Of a stretch of DNA of 64,000 bases, positions 1 to 7,061 are shown in pieces. Below the pieces are notes generated by a model. It did no database searches and had not been told where the DNA came from. It worked only from the letters and a program-made list of their open reading frames with translations. Both the position numbers and the translations under genes were made by a program. The stretch covers positions 1 through 64,000 of the forward strand of contig NZ_SSBI01000036.1 in assembly GCF_004795015.1 (NCBI RefSeq), in the 5' to 3' direction. Source of the stretch: Streptomyces sp. A1277. GTDB lineage: Bacteria > Actinomycetota > Actinomycetes > Streptomycetales > Streptomycetaceae. Within the stretch, counting starts at the first letter, position 1; each line of letters starts with the position of its first letter.

Positions 1-146
1 GCCGGTCGGCGCGACGGGCCGGTCGGCGCGACGGGCCGGTCGGCGCGACGGGTCAGCCGATGCGGCGCGGCGGGTCGGTCGGTGTGACGGGCCGGTCGGC
101 GCGACGGGTCAGCCGATGCGGTGCGGCGGGTCGGTCGGCGCGGCGG
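1..146. repeat. tandem repeats at the ispF 3' end
   Basis: Three perfect head-to-tail copies of a 17-bp unit (GCCGGTCGGCGCGACGG) occupy 1-51 and a fourth lies at 91-107. They are mixed with two copies of a 22-bp unit starting GTCAGCCGATGCGG (52-73 and 108-129) and with diverged 17-mers at 74-90 and 130-146. The 22-bp unit resembles the sequence holding the ispF stop codon (147-160), so the array looks like repeated duplication of the ispF 3' end. It continues to the window edge, so its full extent is unknown. Confidence 0.85.
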
Positions 147-147
147 G

Positions 148-684
148 TTAGCCGGTGCGGTACACCAGGGCGGTCGCGAGGCCGGCGATGCCCTCGCCCC
201 GGCCGGTGAAGCCGAGCCCGTCGGAGGTGGCGGCGGACAGCGAGACGGGGGCGCCCACGGCGGCGGCCAGGACCCGCTGGGCCTCGTCGCGCCGCTTGCC
301 GATCTTGGGCCGTACGCCGACGACCTGGACGGCCACGTTGCCGATCTCGAAGCCCGCCGCACGGACGATGCGGGCGGCCTCGGTGAGCAGGGTGACACCG
401 GAGGCACCGGACCACTCGGGGCGCCCGGTCCCGAAGTGCTGCCCGAGGTCGCCGAGGCCGGCGGCGGAGAAGAGGGCGTTGCACGCGGCGTGGGCGACGA
501 CGTCGGCGTCGGAGTGGCCGGCGAGGCCGGGGCCCTCACCGTCCCAGCGCAGGCCCGCGCACCACAGCTCGCGGCCCTCCTCGAAGGCGTGGATGTCCGT
601 GCCGATGCCGACGAGCGGGATGACGGGCGCGGGGGCCCGGGCGGGCCCGGGGTCCTGGGCGGGCCCGGGGGTCTCAGAAGCCAT
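148..684 (-). CDS. ispF: 2-C-methyl-D-erythritol 2,4-cyclodiphosphate synthase
   Basis: IspF cyclises CDP-methylerythritol phosphate to methylerythritol cyclodiphosphate, releasing CMP, in the non-mevalonate isoprenoid pathway in the cytosol. The 178-aa product has the family's metal-binding segment GIGTDIHAF (D30, H32) and the second metal motif GHSDADVVAHA (H57), followed by the usual SDGLGFTGRGEG region near the C terminus. It has about 20 extra Pro/Ala-rich N-terminal residues compared with the usual 155-160 aa, so the true start could lie downstream. Its start overlaps the end of ispD by 11 bp, which indicates co-translation. The family assignment is firm. Confidence 0.95.
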   Translation of the reverse strand: MASETPGPAQDPGPARAPAPVIPLVGIGTDIHAFEEGRELWCAGLRWDGEGPGLAGHSDADVVAHAACNALFSAAGLGDLGQHFGTGRPEWSGASGVTLLTEAARIVRAAGFEIGNVAVQVVGVRPKIGKRRDEAQRVLAAAVGAPVSLSAATSDGLGFTGRGEGIAGLATALVYRTG

Positions 685-1420
685 CGTTGGCCCTCCTGCG
701 TGCGAGTACCGCTTCGGCCAGGACGAGGTCCAGGGGCCGGGTCACCTTGAACGCCTCTTCGTGTCCGGGTACGACGACGACGGGCGCGCCGAGCTGTTCG
801 ACCATGCCGGCGTCGTCGGTGGCGCCCTCACCGCTGACGGCGACCTGCTCGTGGGCGCGGACGAGGGTGTCGCGATCGAAGCCCTGGGGGGTCTGCACGG
901 CCCTGAGCCGGGCGCGGACCGGGGTGGAGAGGACGGGCTCGGGCGCTCCGGGCGCCCCGGGCTCGACCTCCTTGACGGTGTCGGCGAGCGGGAGGGCGGG
1001 GACGACGGCGGGCGCGCCCTCGCGTACCGCGTCCACGACGGCGTCGACCGTGTCGACGGGGACGAGCGGGCGCGCCGCGTCATGCACGAGGACGGCGGAG
1101 ATGGAGTCCGGGAGCGCGTCGAGCCCGCGTTTGACCGATTCCTGACGGGTCTCGCCGCCGGGCACGACGACGAAGTCGGTGCGTTCGGGCAGGGCGTGCT
1201 CGTCGAGGAGGTTGCGGACCTCGGGGGCGCCGTCGGGCGGGGCGACGACCACGACGAGGGAGACGTGGCGGGAGGCCGCCATGGCCCGTACGGCGTGGAT
1301 GAGCATGGGCGTCCCGTTGAGCGCGCGCAGCGCCTTCGGGGCGCCGGGGCCGAGTCGTACGCCGCGGCCGGCCGCGGGGATCACGGCGGCCGTGCGGTAA
1401 GGACGCGGTTGTTCAGACAT
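674..1420 (-). CDS. ispD: 2-C-methyl-D-erythritol 4-phosphate cytidylyltransferase
   Basis: IspD transfers CMP from CTP to methylerythritol 4-phosphate, two steps before IspF in the MEP pathway. The nucleotide-binding loop PAAGRGVRLGPGAPKAL is near the N terminus. The motif VHDAARPLV lies mid-protein and the substrate-side stretch KVTRPLDLVLAE near the C terminus, all typical of the family. The ATG at 1420 (248 aa) is preferred because a GGAG lies 8 nt upstream. A GTG three codons earlier (1429) is the alternative. It overlaps ispF, so the two form an operon. About 460 bp separate it from carD, so it may have its own promoter. Confidence 0.95.
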   Translation of the reverse strand: MSEQPRPYRTAAVIPAAGRGVRLGPGAPKALRALNGTPMLIHAVRAMAASRHVSLVVVVAPPDGAPEVRNLLDEHALPERTDFVVVPGGETRQESVKRGLDALPDSISAVLVHDAARPLVPVDTVDAVVDAVREGAPAVVPALPLADTVKEVEPGAPGAPEPVLSTPVRARLRAVQTPQGFDRDTLVRAHEQVAVSGEGATDDAGMVEQLGAPVVVVPGHEEAFKVTRPLDLVLAEAVLARRRANDGF

Positions 1421-1880
1421 CGGTTGCACTCCGAGGCTTCGGCATGTTTGTGTCCACGGCCGACGTGGGTATGGCCAGAAGCGAGCCGGGCGCCGGCGTC
1501 ATGACTCGACCGGGACCCTTTCCGTGACCCCGGGCGGGTCGGGACGTGCGCCGGCCGCTCGGGATCGGCCTCACCCGCCGGCTTCGCAAGATCGCGAGCA
1601 ACGTACCAAGGACCCCTGTCGGCGGATCATCGGCAGGCGCCCGGATGGAACCGGACAGAGCCGGAATCCGACCGGAAGTGACTGGAACTGATAAGCGGCC
1701 GGACGGCAACTGGCTGGAATTCGCTGTTTCCTCCTGCCCGGATGACCCGGATAAGGCTTTCCGATCCGGACATGCCGCAGCGCCCGACGACACACACCGT
1801 GAATACGGCTGGTCAGCGGGCACCGCGGCATATCTGCTACGGCCGGTGCGATCCGGCCGCTACGACCGGCACTGTCCGGT
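1421..1880. other. carD-ispD intergenic region, no gene seen
   Basis: This stretch holds no convincing coding sequence on either strand; the open frames across it lack family signatures or ribosome sites. The middle part (about 1640-1760) is relatively A/T-rich with recurring CTGGAA/CCGGAA words. It could carry the carD terminator and an ispD promoter, but no clear hairpin with a T-run or consensus -35/-10 pair was identified. Confidence 0.5.
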
Positions 1881-2363
1881 TCAGGACGCGAGGACCTCGT
1901 CGAGGAGAGCCTCGGCCTTGTCCTCGTTGGTGTTCTCCGCGAGGGCGAGCTCGCTCACCAGGATCTGCCGCGCCTTGGCGAGCATGCGCTTCTCACCTGC
2001 GGAGAGTCCGCGCTCACGCTCACGACGCCACAGGTCGCGAACCACTTCGGCGACCTTGATGACATCGCCGGATGCGAGCTTCTCGAGATTTGCCTTGTAG
2101 CGCCGGGACCAGTTCGTCGGCTCCTCGGCATACGGTGCGCGCAGCACCTCGAAGACGCGGTCCAGCCCTTCCTGCCCGACTACGTCACGCACACCCACGA
2201 ACTCCGCATTGTCCGCCGGCACACGCACCGTCAAGTCGCCCTGAGCGACCTTGAGCACCAAGTAGGTCTTGTCCACGCCTTTGATCTGGCGAGTTTCGAT
2301 AGCCTCGATCAGCGCGGCCCCGTGATGGGGATAGACCACGGTGTCGCCAACCTTGAACGTCAT
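1881..2363 (-). CDS. carD: CarD-family RNA polymerase-binding transcription factor
   Basis: Actinobacterial CarD binds the RNA polymerase beta subunit through an N-terminal Tudor-like domain and stabilises open promoter complexes, notably at rRNA promoters. The 160-aa product begins with the diagnostic FKVGDTVVYPHHGAA, followed by KTYLVLKV and the helical C-terminal DNA-contacting part (SRRYKANLEKLASGD, DLWRRERERGLSAGEKRML). Length matches the family (about 160 aa). The ATG at 2363 has an upstream purine run (GGAAGGGG). It lies upstream of ispDF on the same strand, the standard actinobacterial order. Identification is firm. Confidence 0.96.
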   Translation of the reverse strand: MTFKVGDTVVYPHHGAALIEAIETRQIKGVDKTYLVLKVAQGDLTVRVPADNAEFVGVRDVVGQEGLDRVFEVLRAPYAEEPTNWSRRYKANLEKLASGDVIKVAEVVRDLWRRERERGLSAGEKRMLAKARQILVSELALAENTNEDKAEALLDEVLAS

Positions 2364-2972
2364 GTGACAGGTACCCCTTCCGTGGCTATCAAGCGTAACA
2401 CGAGAATCGCTTCTCCTGAATGGCGTTTTCGCAGGTCAGGGCATATCTCGGGGCTTGACAACTGCGACACGGACGTGCTGCGGACGGCCTCCGGAAGACG
2501 GTATTCGCAGGTCGGAGCGGCTGTACGGGGACGGAGAAACGCGGACGTTACACGCACTCCGACTCGCTCCGAAGGGGCCGAACGTCCCGTTTTGTCTGGT
2601 TCCGGTTGGTGAACTTTCCGTACTCCGTTCGGTGATGGATCACTCGTACGGCGGTAAGTGCCGATGGCCAATGAAATTGATCAACGTGCGGCGCGGCGCG
2701 GATTATGCGCAAGGAATGCGCCACCGTCCGTGAACAGCCCCGGAAGCGGCCGGGCGAACGCCGGGCGAAATTGATCAAGCGCGTTATGTGTAGGCCCTGC
2801 GAATGTGCGCGCACGCTCCGGCCGGTGATCCCGGCGCCCGTCAGGGGCGGGTCGGGTGCGGGGCGGCGAGGGGGGCTCGGTAACCTGACGGCTGACAGAC
2901 CCTTAGGGCGGCTTTACACCGCTCGCCCGACCCGTCCGTACCCGTCCGCTCGTTCAAGGAGTTGCCGCCGCC
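2364..2972. promoter_or_regulatory. divergent carD / lipoprotein intergenic region with 12-bp repeat
   Basis: This 609-bp gap separates divergently transcribed genes and must hold both promoters. It is less G+C-rich than its surroundings. A 12-bp word (GAAATTGATCAA) occurs twice in direct orientation at 2673-2684 and 2767-2778, 94 bp apart. No credible coding sequence was seen; the open frames here have no ribosome sites or recognisable motifs. Precise promoter positions could not be assigned by eye. Confidence 0.5.
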
Positions 2973-3620
2973 GTGAGCCGCAGCCTTCGACACGGCGCCC
3001 TCGCCGCCACTGCCATCGCGTTCTCCCTCGCCGCGCTCACCGCATGCGGTGCGGGCAAGGACGCGCAGACGCTCGAAGTCAGGCCGGACAACGCCGCCAC
3101 CTCGTCCGGCGACATCAAGATCCAGAACGTCAACGTCATCACCCAGCCCGAGCGCGACGCCAAGGGCCCGGCGGTCGTCTCCGCCACGGTGTTCAACACC
3201 GGCACCAAGGCGGAGACCCTGGACTCCATCACCCTGACGGGCAGCAGCGGCTCCGTGGCCCTGCACGCCGCCAAGGGCTCGGGTCCGGTCGTCGTCCCGG
3301 CCGGCGGCCGGGTCGTCCTCGGCGGCAAGGGCAACGCCTCCGCCGTGATCGAGAACGGCGACGAGGCCACGAAGAACGGCAACGTGCAGCCGCTGGTCTT
3401 CAAGTTCAGCCGGACCGGCGAACTCTCGCTCGGCGCGTCCGTCGTCCCGGCGAGCAGCTACTTCAAGGAGTTCGGCCCCAGCGCGCTGCCCGAGGCGTCG
3501 AAGACGCCTTCCAGCTCCGCGTCCGCGTCCGAGACGCCGTCCGGTTCCGCGTCCGAGACGCCGTCCGGTTCCGCCTCCGAGACCACCGGCTCGGCGTCCG
3601 AGTCCGAGCAGCCCGGCTGA
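2973..3620 (+). CDS. secreted lipoprotein, possibly DUF461-like
   Basis: This is an exported, lipid-anchored protein of 215 aa. A basic N terminus and hydrophobic stretch end in a lipobox (LTAC), so the mature protein would start at about Cys25. The body resembles small beta-sandwich lipoproteins (NVNVITQPERDAKGPAVVSA, then a stretch ending SVVPASSYFKEFGPSALPE) that streptomycete annotations call DUF461. DUF461 includes the copper chaperone PCuAC, but the Met/His copper motif of PCuAC is not seen here. The C-terminal tail repeats SASETPSG and is probably a wall-spanning linker. The GTG start is set by AAGGAG 11 nt upstream. It is convergent with phoP; its function is unknown. Confidence 0.8.
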   Translation: MSRSLRHGALAATAIAFSLAALTACGAGKDAQTLEVRPDNAATSSGDIKIQNVNVITQPERDAKGPAVVSATVFNTGTKAETLDSITLTGSSGSVALHAAKGSGPVVVPAGGRVVLGGKGNASAVIENGDEATKNGNVQPLVFKFSRTGELSLGASVVPASSYFKEFGPSALPEASKTPSSSASASETPSGSASETPSGSASETTGSASESEQPG

Positions 3621-3637
3621 GCGGCACGCCCGTAGGA

Positions 3638-3687
3638 CACGTGGCTGAGGCGCCTTCCCCGCTGCGGGGAGGCGCCTCAGCCATGTG
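3638..3687. terminator. bidirectional hairpin between lipoprotein gene and phoP
   Basis: A very strong inverted repeat: CACGTGGCTGAGGCGCC pairs with GGCGCCTCAGCCATGTG around a CCCCG-CTG-CGGGG tip, with one bulge and one G-T wobble. It lies between the convergent lipoprotein and phoP stop codons and can terminate both transcripts. Confidence 0.85.
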
Positions 3688-3703
3688 TGCGGCGTGGGCC
3701 GGC

Positions 3704-4384
3704 CTACGGCTCGAACTTGTAGCCCAGGCCGCGCACCGTCACCAGGAACCGGGGGGCGCCCGGGTCGGGCTCGATCTTGGCGCGCAGGCGTTTGACGTGG
3801 ACGTCGAGGGTCTTGGTGTCGCCCACGTAGTCCGCGCCCCAGACCCGGTCGATCAGCTGCATCCGGGTGAGCACCCGGCCCGCGTTGCGCAGCAGCATCT
3901 CCAGGAGGTCGAACTCCTTGAGCGGCAGGTCGACCTTGGCGCCCGAGACGGTGACGACGTGGCGGTCCACGTCCATGCGGACCGGGCCCGCCTCCAGGGC
4001 GGCCGGGGTGACCTCCTCGGGCTCCCCGCGGCGGCGCAGCACGGCGCGGATGCGGGCGACGAGCTCGCGCGAGGAGAAGGGCTTGGTGACGTAGTCGTCG
4101 GCCCCTATCTCCAGGCCGACGACCTTGTCGATCTCGCTGTCCTTGGCGGTGACCATGATCACGGGGACGTTGGACCTGCTGCGCAGCTGCCGGCAGACCT
4201 CGGTGCCGGGCAGTCCGGGCAGCATCAGGTCGAGGAGCACGAGGTCGGCGCCGTTGCGCTCGAACTCGTCCAGGCCGTCGGGTCCGGTGGTCGCGATGGC
4301 GACCTCGAAGCCTTCCTTGCGGAGCATGTAGGACAGGACGTCGCTGAAGGATTCCTCATCCTCGACGACAAGCACTCGGGTCAC
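3704..4384 (-). CDS. phoP: phosphate response regulator PhoP
   Basis: PhoP is the OmpR/PhoB-type DNA-binding regulator of the phosphate starvation response in streptomycetes; phosphorylated by PhoR, it binds PHO-box direct repeats. The 226-aa product has a receiver domain (about 1-115) with acidic pocket E8-D9, phospho-acceptor D52 (LVLLDLMLP), T79 and K101. A winged-helix domain (about 130-226) carries LPLKEFDLLEMLLRNAGRVL and the recognition region DTKTLDVHVKRLRAKIE. It overlaps phoR by 4 bp (ATGA), so the two are translationally coupled. Assignment rests on family features plus the phoR/phoU neighbourhood. Confidence 0.96.
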   Translation of the reverse strand: MTRVLVVEDEESFSDVLSYMLRKEGFEVAIATTGPDGLDEFERNGADLVLLDLMLPGLPGTEVCRQLRSRSNVPVIMVTAKDSEIDKVVGLEIGADDYVTKPFSSRELVARIRAVLRRRGEPEEVTPAALEAGPVRMDVDRHVVTVSGAKVDLPLKEFDLLEMLLRNAGRVLTRMQLIDRVWGADYVGDTKTLDVHVKRLRAKIEPDPGAPRFLVTVRGLGYKFEP

Positions 4385-5655
4385 GGAAGGGCCTCCGGGG
4401 CAGGGAATGGTTCATAAGTGTCGGGTGCGGCGTCCGGACCGGACGCCCCGTCGCCGTTGACGATGAGCGGGCCGCCCGAGGGGCGGTCCCGGTCCCGTGC
4501 GGAGCCCGCTTCGGGCAGCCGCAGGGTGAAGGTGGAGCCCTGTCCCTCCGAGCTCCACACGGTGACCTCCCCACCGTGCGAGGCGGCCACGTGCTTGACG
4601 ATGGCGAGGCCGAGGCCGGTGCCACCGGTGGCGCGCGAGCGGGCCGGGTCGACGCGGTAGAAGCGTTCGAAGACCCGTTCCCGGTCCTTCTCGGAGATGC
4701 CGATGCCCTGGTCGGTCACGGCGATCTCGATCTCGTCCCCGCCGGTGACGACGACGCGGCGGGCGGCGATGCCGACGCGGGTGCGGGCGGGGCTGTAGTT
4801 GACGGCGTTCTCGACGAGGTTGCCCAGCGCGGCGGCGAGCTGGCCCCGGTTGCCCCATATCCGCAGGTCGGCGGCGCCGCCGGCGGCCATGGTGATCTGC
4901 TTGGAGCCGGCCTGCTGCCGGCAGCGGTCGATGGCCTCGGCGACGAGTTCGTCCACGCGGACCGGTTCGGCGTCCTCCAGCGGGTCGTCGTTCTGCACCC
5001 GGGAGAGGTCGATCAGCTCCTGGACGAGGTTGGTGAGCCGGGTCGCCTCGATCTGCATGCGGCGGGCGAAGTGCTCCACCGCCTCCTGGTCGTCCGAGGC
5101 GTCGAGCACGGCCTCCGAGAGCAGGGACAGGGCGCCGGTCGGCGTCTTGAGCTCATGGCTGACGTTGGCGACGAAGTCGCGCCGGACCGCTTCGATGCGG
5201 CGGGCCTCGGTGAGGTCCTCGACCAGCAGCAGCACCAGGCGGGAGCCGAGCGGGGCGACCCGGGCGGAGACGGCCAGCGCCTCGCCGCGGCCCGTGCCGC
5301 GGCGCGGGAGGTCCAGTTCGACCTGGCGTATCTCCCCGTCGCGGCGGGTGTCCCGCGCCATGTTCAGCATCGGCTCGACCGCCAGGCGGCCGCCGCGCAC
5401 CAGTCCCAGCGCGTACGCGGCGGAGCTGGCCTTGACGACGCTGTCGCTCTCGTCCAGCACGACGGCGGAGGAGCTGAGCACGGACAGGACCGTGTCGACG
5501 CCGGGCGGCAGCGGGGCGTTGCTGTCGGGCCGCAGGGAGGTGCGCGTCGGCTTCTTCTGGTCGCGTTCGCTCCAGCGGAACGCCAGCATGGCGATCACAC
5601 CGGTACCGACACCGGCGATCGCGGCAGCTGCGGCGACCGCCGCGTTCACGTCCAT
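4381..5655 (-). CDS. phoR: phosphate sensor histidine kinase PhoR
   Basis: This membrane histidine kinase phosphorylates PhoP under phosphate limitation. The 424-aa product has a single N-terminal membrane helix (about residues 5-27). A PAS-like region (about 50-150) includes SSSAVVLDESDSVVKAS. The HisKA helix NVSHELKTPTGAL carries the phosphorylated histidine (H167). A HATPase domain follows with N-box NLVENAVNYSP and G-boxes DQGIGI and GTGLGLAIVKHVA. There is no extracellular sensor domain, as usual for Streptomyces PhoR, so input probably comes through PstSCAB/PhoU (inference). It is first in the phoR-phoP operon and divergent from phoU. Confidence 0.95.
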   Translation of the reverse strand: MDVNAAVAAAAAIAGVGTGVIAMLAFRWSERDQKKPTRTSLRPDSNAPLPPGVDTVLSVLSSSAVVLDESDSVVKASSAAYALGLVRGGRLAVEPMLNMARDTRRDGEIRQVELDLPRRGTGRGEALAVSARVAPLGSRLVLLLVEDLTEARRIEAVRRDFVANVSHELKTPTGALSLLSEAVLDASDDQEAVEHFARRMQIEATRLTNLVQELIDLSRVQNDDPLEDAEPVRVDELVAEAIDRCRQQAGSKQITMAAGGAADLRIWGNRGQLAAALGNLVENAVNYSPARTRVGIAARRVVVTGGDEIEIAVTDQGIGISEKDRERVFERFYRVDPARSRATGGTGLGLAIVKHVAASHGGEVTVWSSEGQGSTFTLRLPEAGSARDRDRPSGGPLIVNGDGASGPDAAPDTYEPFPAPEALP

Positions 5656-5728
5656 GTCTCCAGGTTATGCGGCACCTCGGACTCTCTCCCAGCGGTGCGG
5701 GGGCCTCCTCGGACACTCGTCGCCCAGA

Positions 5729-5761
5729 GTTCACCGAGGGGCAAGCACCGGTTCACTTGGC
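5729..5761. promoter_or_regulatory. PHO boxes in the phoR-phoU divergent promoter region
   Basis: Three in-phase 11-bp units can be read: GTTCACCGAGG (5729-5739), GGCAAGCACCG (5740-5750, degenerate) and GTTCACTTGGC (5751-5761). The two GTTCAC cores are exactly 22 bp apart, the phasing expected of PhoP direct-repeat operators. The site lies 74 bp upstream of phoR and 128 bp upstream of phoU, consistent with PhoP autoregulation of both transcripts, which is known for Streptomyces phoRP/phoU. Confidence 0.85.
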
Positions 5762-5888
5762 CGGTCGGAATCCGACGCGTACGGCCGTCACGGTGGCGTC
5801 GTGGGGTTGGGCGCCGGCTCCCCAGCGGGCTTCGCAGCCGGTACACGGCCCACCCCCGGCCCGGTTCAGGACTGGAGAGGGACATCCC

Positions 5889-6566
5889 ATGCGTGACGCG
5901 TACCACGAGGAACTCGACTCGATCGGAGAGGGGCTGGTCGAGATGGCCCGGCTCGTCGGGTCGGCGATAGGCCGGGCCACGACGTCCATGCTCGACGCCG
6001 ATCTCAAGCTCGCGGAGTCGGTGATCGCCGCGGACCAGAAGGTGGACGACCTCCAGCACGACCTGGAGGCCCGGGCCATCGCGCTGCTGGCCCGCCAGCA
6101 GCCGGTGGCGACCGATCTGCGGATCGTGGTGACCTCGCTGCGGATGAGCGCCGACCTGGAGCGCTCGGGCGACCTCGCCCAGCACGTCGCCAAGCTGGCC
6201 CGGCTCCGCTTCCCGCAGTCGGCGGTCCCGCACGACCTGCACGCCACCATCCTGGAGATGGGCCAGCTCGCGCAGCGGCTGATGGCGAAGGCCGCCGAGG
6301 TGATCATCACGAAGGACGTCGACCTGGCGCTCCAGCTGGAGCAGGACGACGACGAGATGGACCTGCTGCACCGCACGCTGTTCCAGCACCTGATGGACGA
6401 CCGCTGGAAGCACGGCATCGAGACGGCCGTCGACGTGACGCTGCTGGGCCGCTACTACGAGCGGTTCGCCGACCACGCGGTGTCGGTGGCCAAGCGGGTG
6501 GTCTACCTGGTGACGGGCGAGCACGCGGACGAGATCCAGCAGCCGGTGCCGGTGGAGGGCGCGTAA
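5889..6566 (+). CDS. phoU: phosphate signalling protein PhoU
   Basis: PhoU is a cytosolic helical protein that links Pst transporter activity to PhoR and dampens Pho signalling. The 225-aa product shows the two repeated three-helix bundles, each with the metal-cluster type motif: DLERSGDLAQHVAKLA in the first and GRYYERFADHAVSVAKR in the second. The start is the ATG at 5889 with GGAGAGGG upstream; the frame stays open farther upstream but lacks family similarity there. It is transcribed divergently from phoR-phoP with PHO boxes between, as in other streptomycetes. Confidence 0.95.
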   Translation: MRDAYHEELDSIGEGLVEMARLVGSAIGRATTSMLDADLKLAESVIAADQKVDDLQHDLEARAIALLARQQPVATDLRIVVTSLRMSADLERSGDLAQHVAKLARLRFPQSAVPHDLHATILEMGQLAQRLMAKAAEVIITKDVDLALQLEQDDDEMDLLHRTLFQHLMDDRWKHGIETAVDVTLLGRYYERFADHAVSVAKRVVYLVTGEHADEIQQPVPVEGA

Positions 6567-6579
6567 GGGCCGGGGGCGG

Positions 6580-6690
6580 CACGGGAAGGCCGGGGCACGG
6601 GGAGTCGGGGCGCGGGAAGGCCGGGGCGCGGGAAGGCCGGGGCGCGGGAAGGCCGGGGCGCGGGAAGGCCGGGGCGCGGGAAGGCCGGGG
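6580..6690. repeat. 16-bp tandem repeat array downstream of phoU
   Basis: Five perfect consecutive copies of CGCGGGAAGGCCGGGG span 6611-6690. Two degenerate copies precede them (6580-6595 and a 15-bp version at 6596-6610). The array begins 14 bp after the phoU stop codon and lies in non-coding DNA before the cysteine-rich peptide gene. Copy number is likely to vary between strains. Confidence 0.9.
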
Positions 6691-6857
6691 CGCACGCCCG
6701 CGCGCACGGCTCGCACACACGTTCCTGCGCATGTGCGCCGTTGATGCGCCCGTCCGGGTGGGCATGCAATGGGGCGGGGCGGTACGACCTGTCCGTACGC
6801 CCCGGTCGCGGGCCCCGTGCGGGCGTGCGGCCCTGTCGTACGCCTTGAGGAGGAACC

Positions 6858-7007
6858 ATGGCCGATTCCCCCATGACCGACCCCGAGCAGGAGGTCCCCG
6901 CCGAGGTGGTGCACCTGACCGTCCTCGGTGCCTGCGGCTGCGGCTCGGGCTGCGGGTGCGGCTGCCAGTCCGGAGCGCCGTGCCAGTGCGGGGGCTGCTC
7001 GGGCTGA
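6858..7007 (+). CDS. 49-aa cysteine-rich peptide, metallothionein-like
   Basis: This short reading frame encodes a 49-aa peptide. The first 25 residues are acidic and ordinary (start MADSPMTDPEQEVPAEVV). The last half is packed with eight cysteines in CxC, CxxC and CxxxC spacings (ACGCGSGCGCGCQSG, then PCQCGGCSG). A strong ribosome site (TTGAGGAGGAAC) precedes the ATG and a strong hairpin follows the stop, which support it as a real gene. The cysteine density suggests metal binding (Zn, Cu or similar), but no known metallothionein family was recognised. Cys-rich precursor peptides are a weaker alternative, since no modifying enzyme lies nearby. Confidence 0.75.
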   Translation: MADSPMTDPEQEVPAEVVHLTVLGACGCGSGCGCGCQSGAPCQCGGCSG

Positions 7008-7020
7008 CGGGCTGCCGGCC

Positions 7021-7061
7021 GAGGCCGTACGGGAGACGGGCGGCCGCCCCCGTACGGCCTC
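7021..7061. terminator. hairpin between Cys-rich peptide and MFS genes
   Basis: A perfect 13-bp inverted repeat: GAGGCCGTACGGG (7021-7033) pairs with CCCGTACGGCCTC (7049-7061) around a 15-nt loop. It lies between convergent genes and overlaps the stop codon of the MFS gene on the minus strand. Confidence 0.8.

Noticed and set aside
53..484. Arg/Pro-rich minus-strand frame at the window start
   Set aside because: It runs through the repeat array and a shifted frame of ispF; its composition is the repeat translated, not a protein.
155..1504. Long plus-strand open frame across ispF and ispD
   Set aside because: It is antisense to two genes with clear family motifs; the GC-rich codon pattern opens frames on the opposite strand.
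4576..5970. Long plus-strand frame across phoR
   Set aside because: Antisense shadow of phoR; no ribosome site and low-complexity translation.
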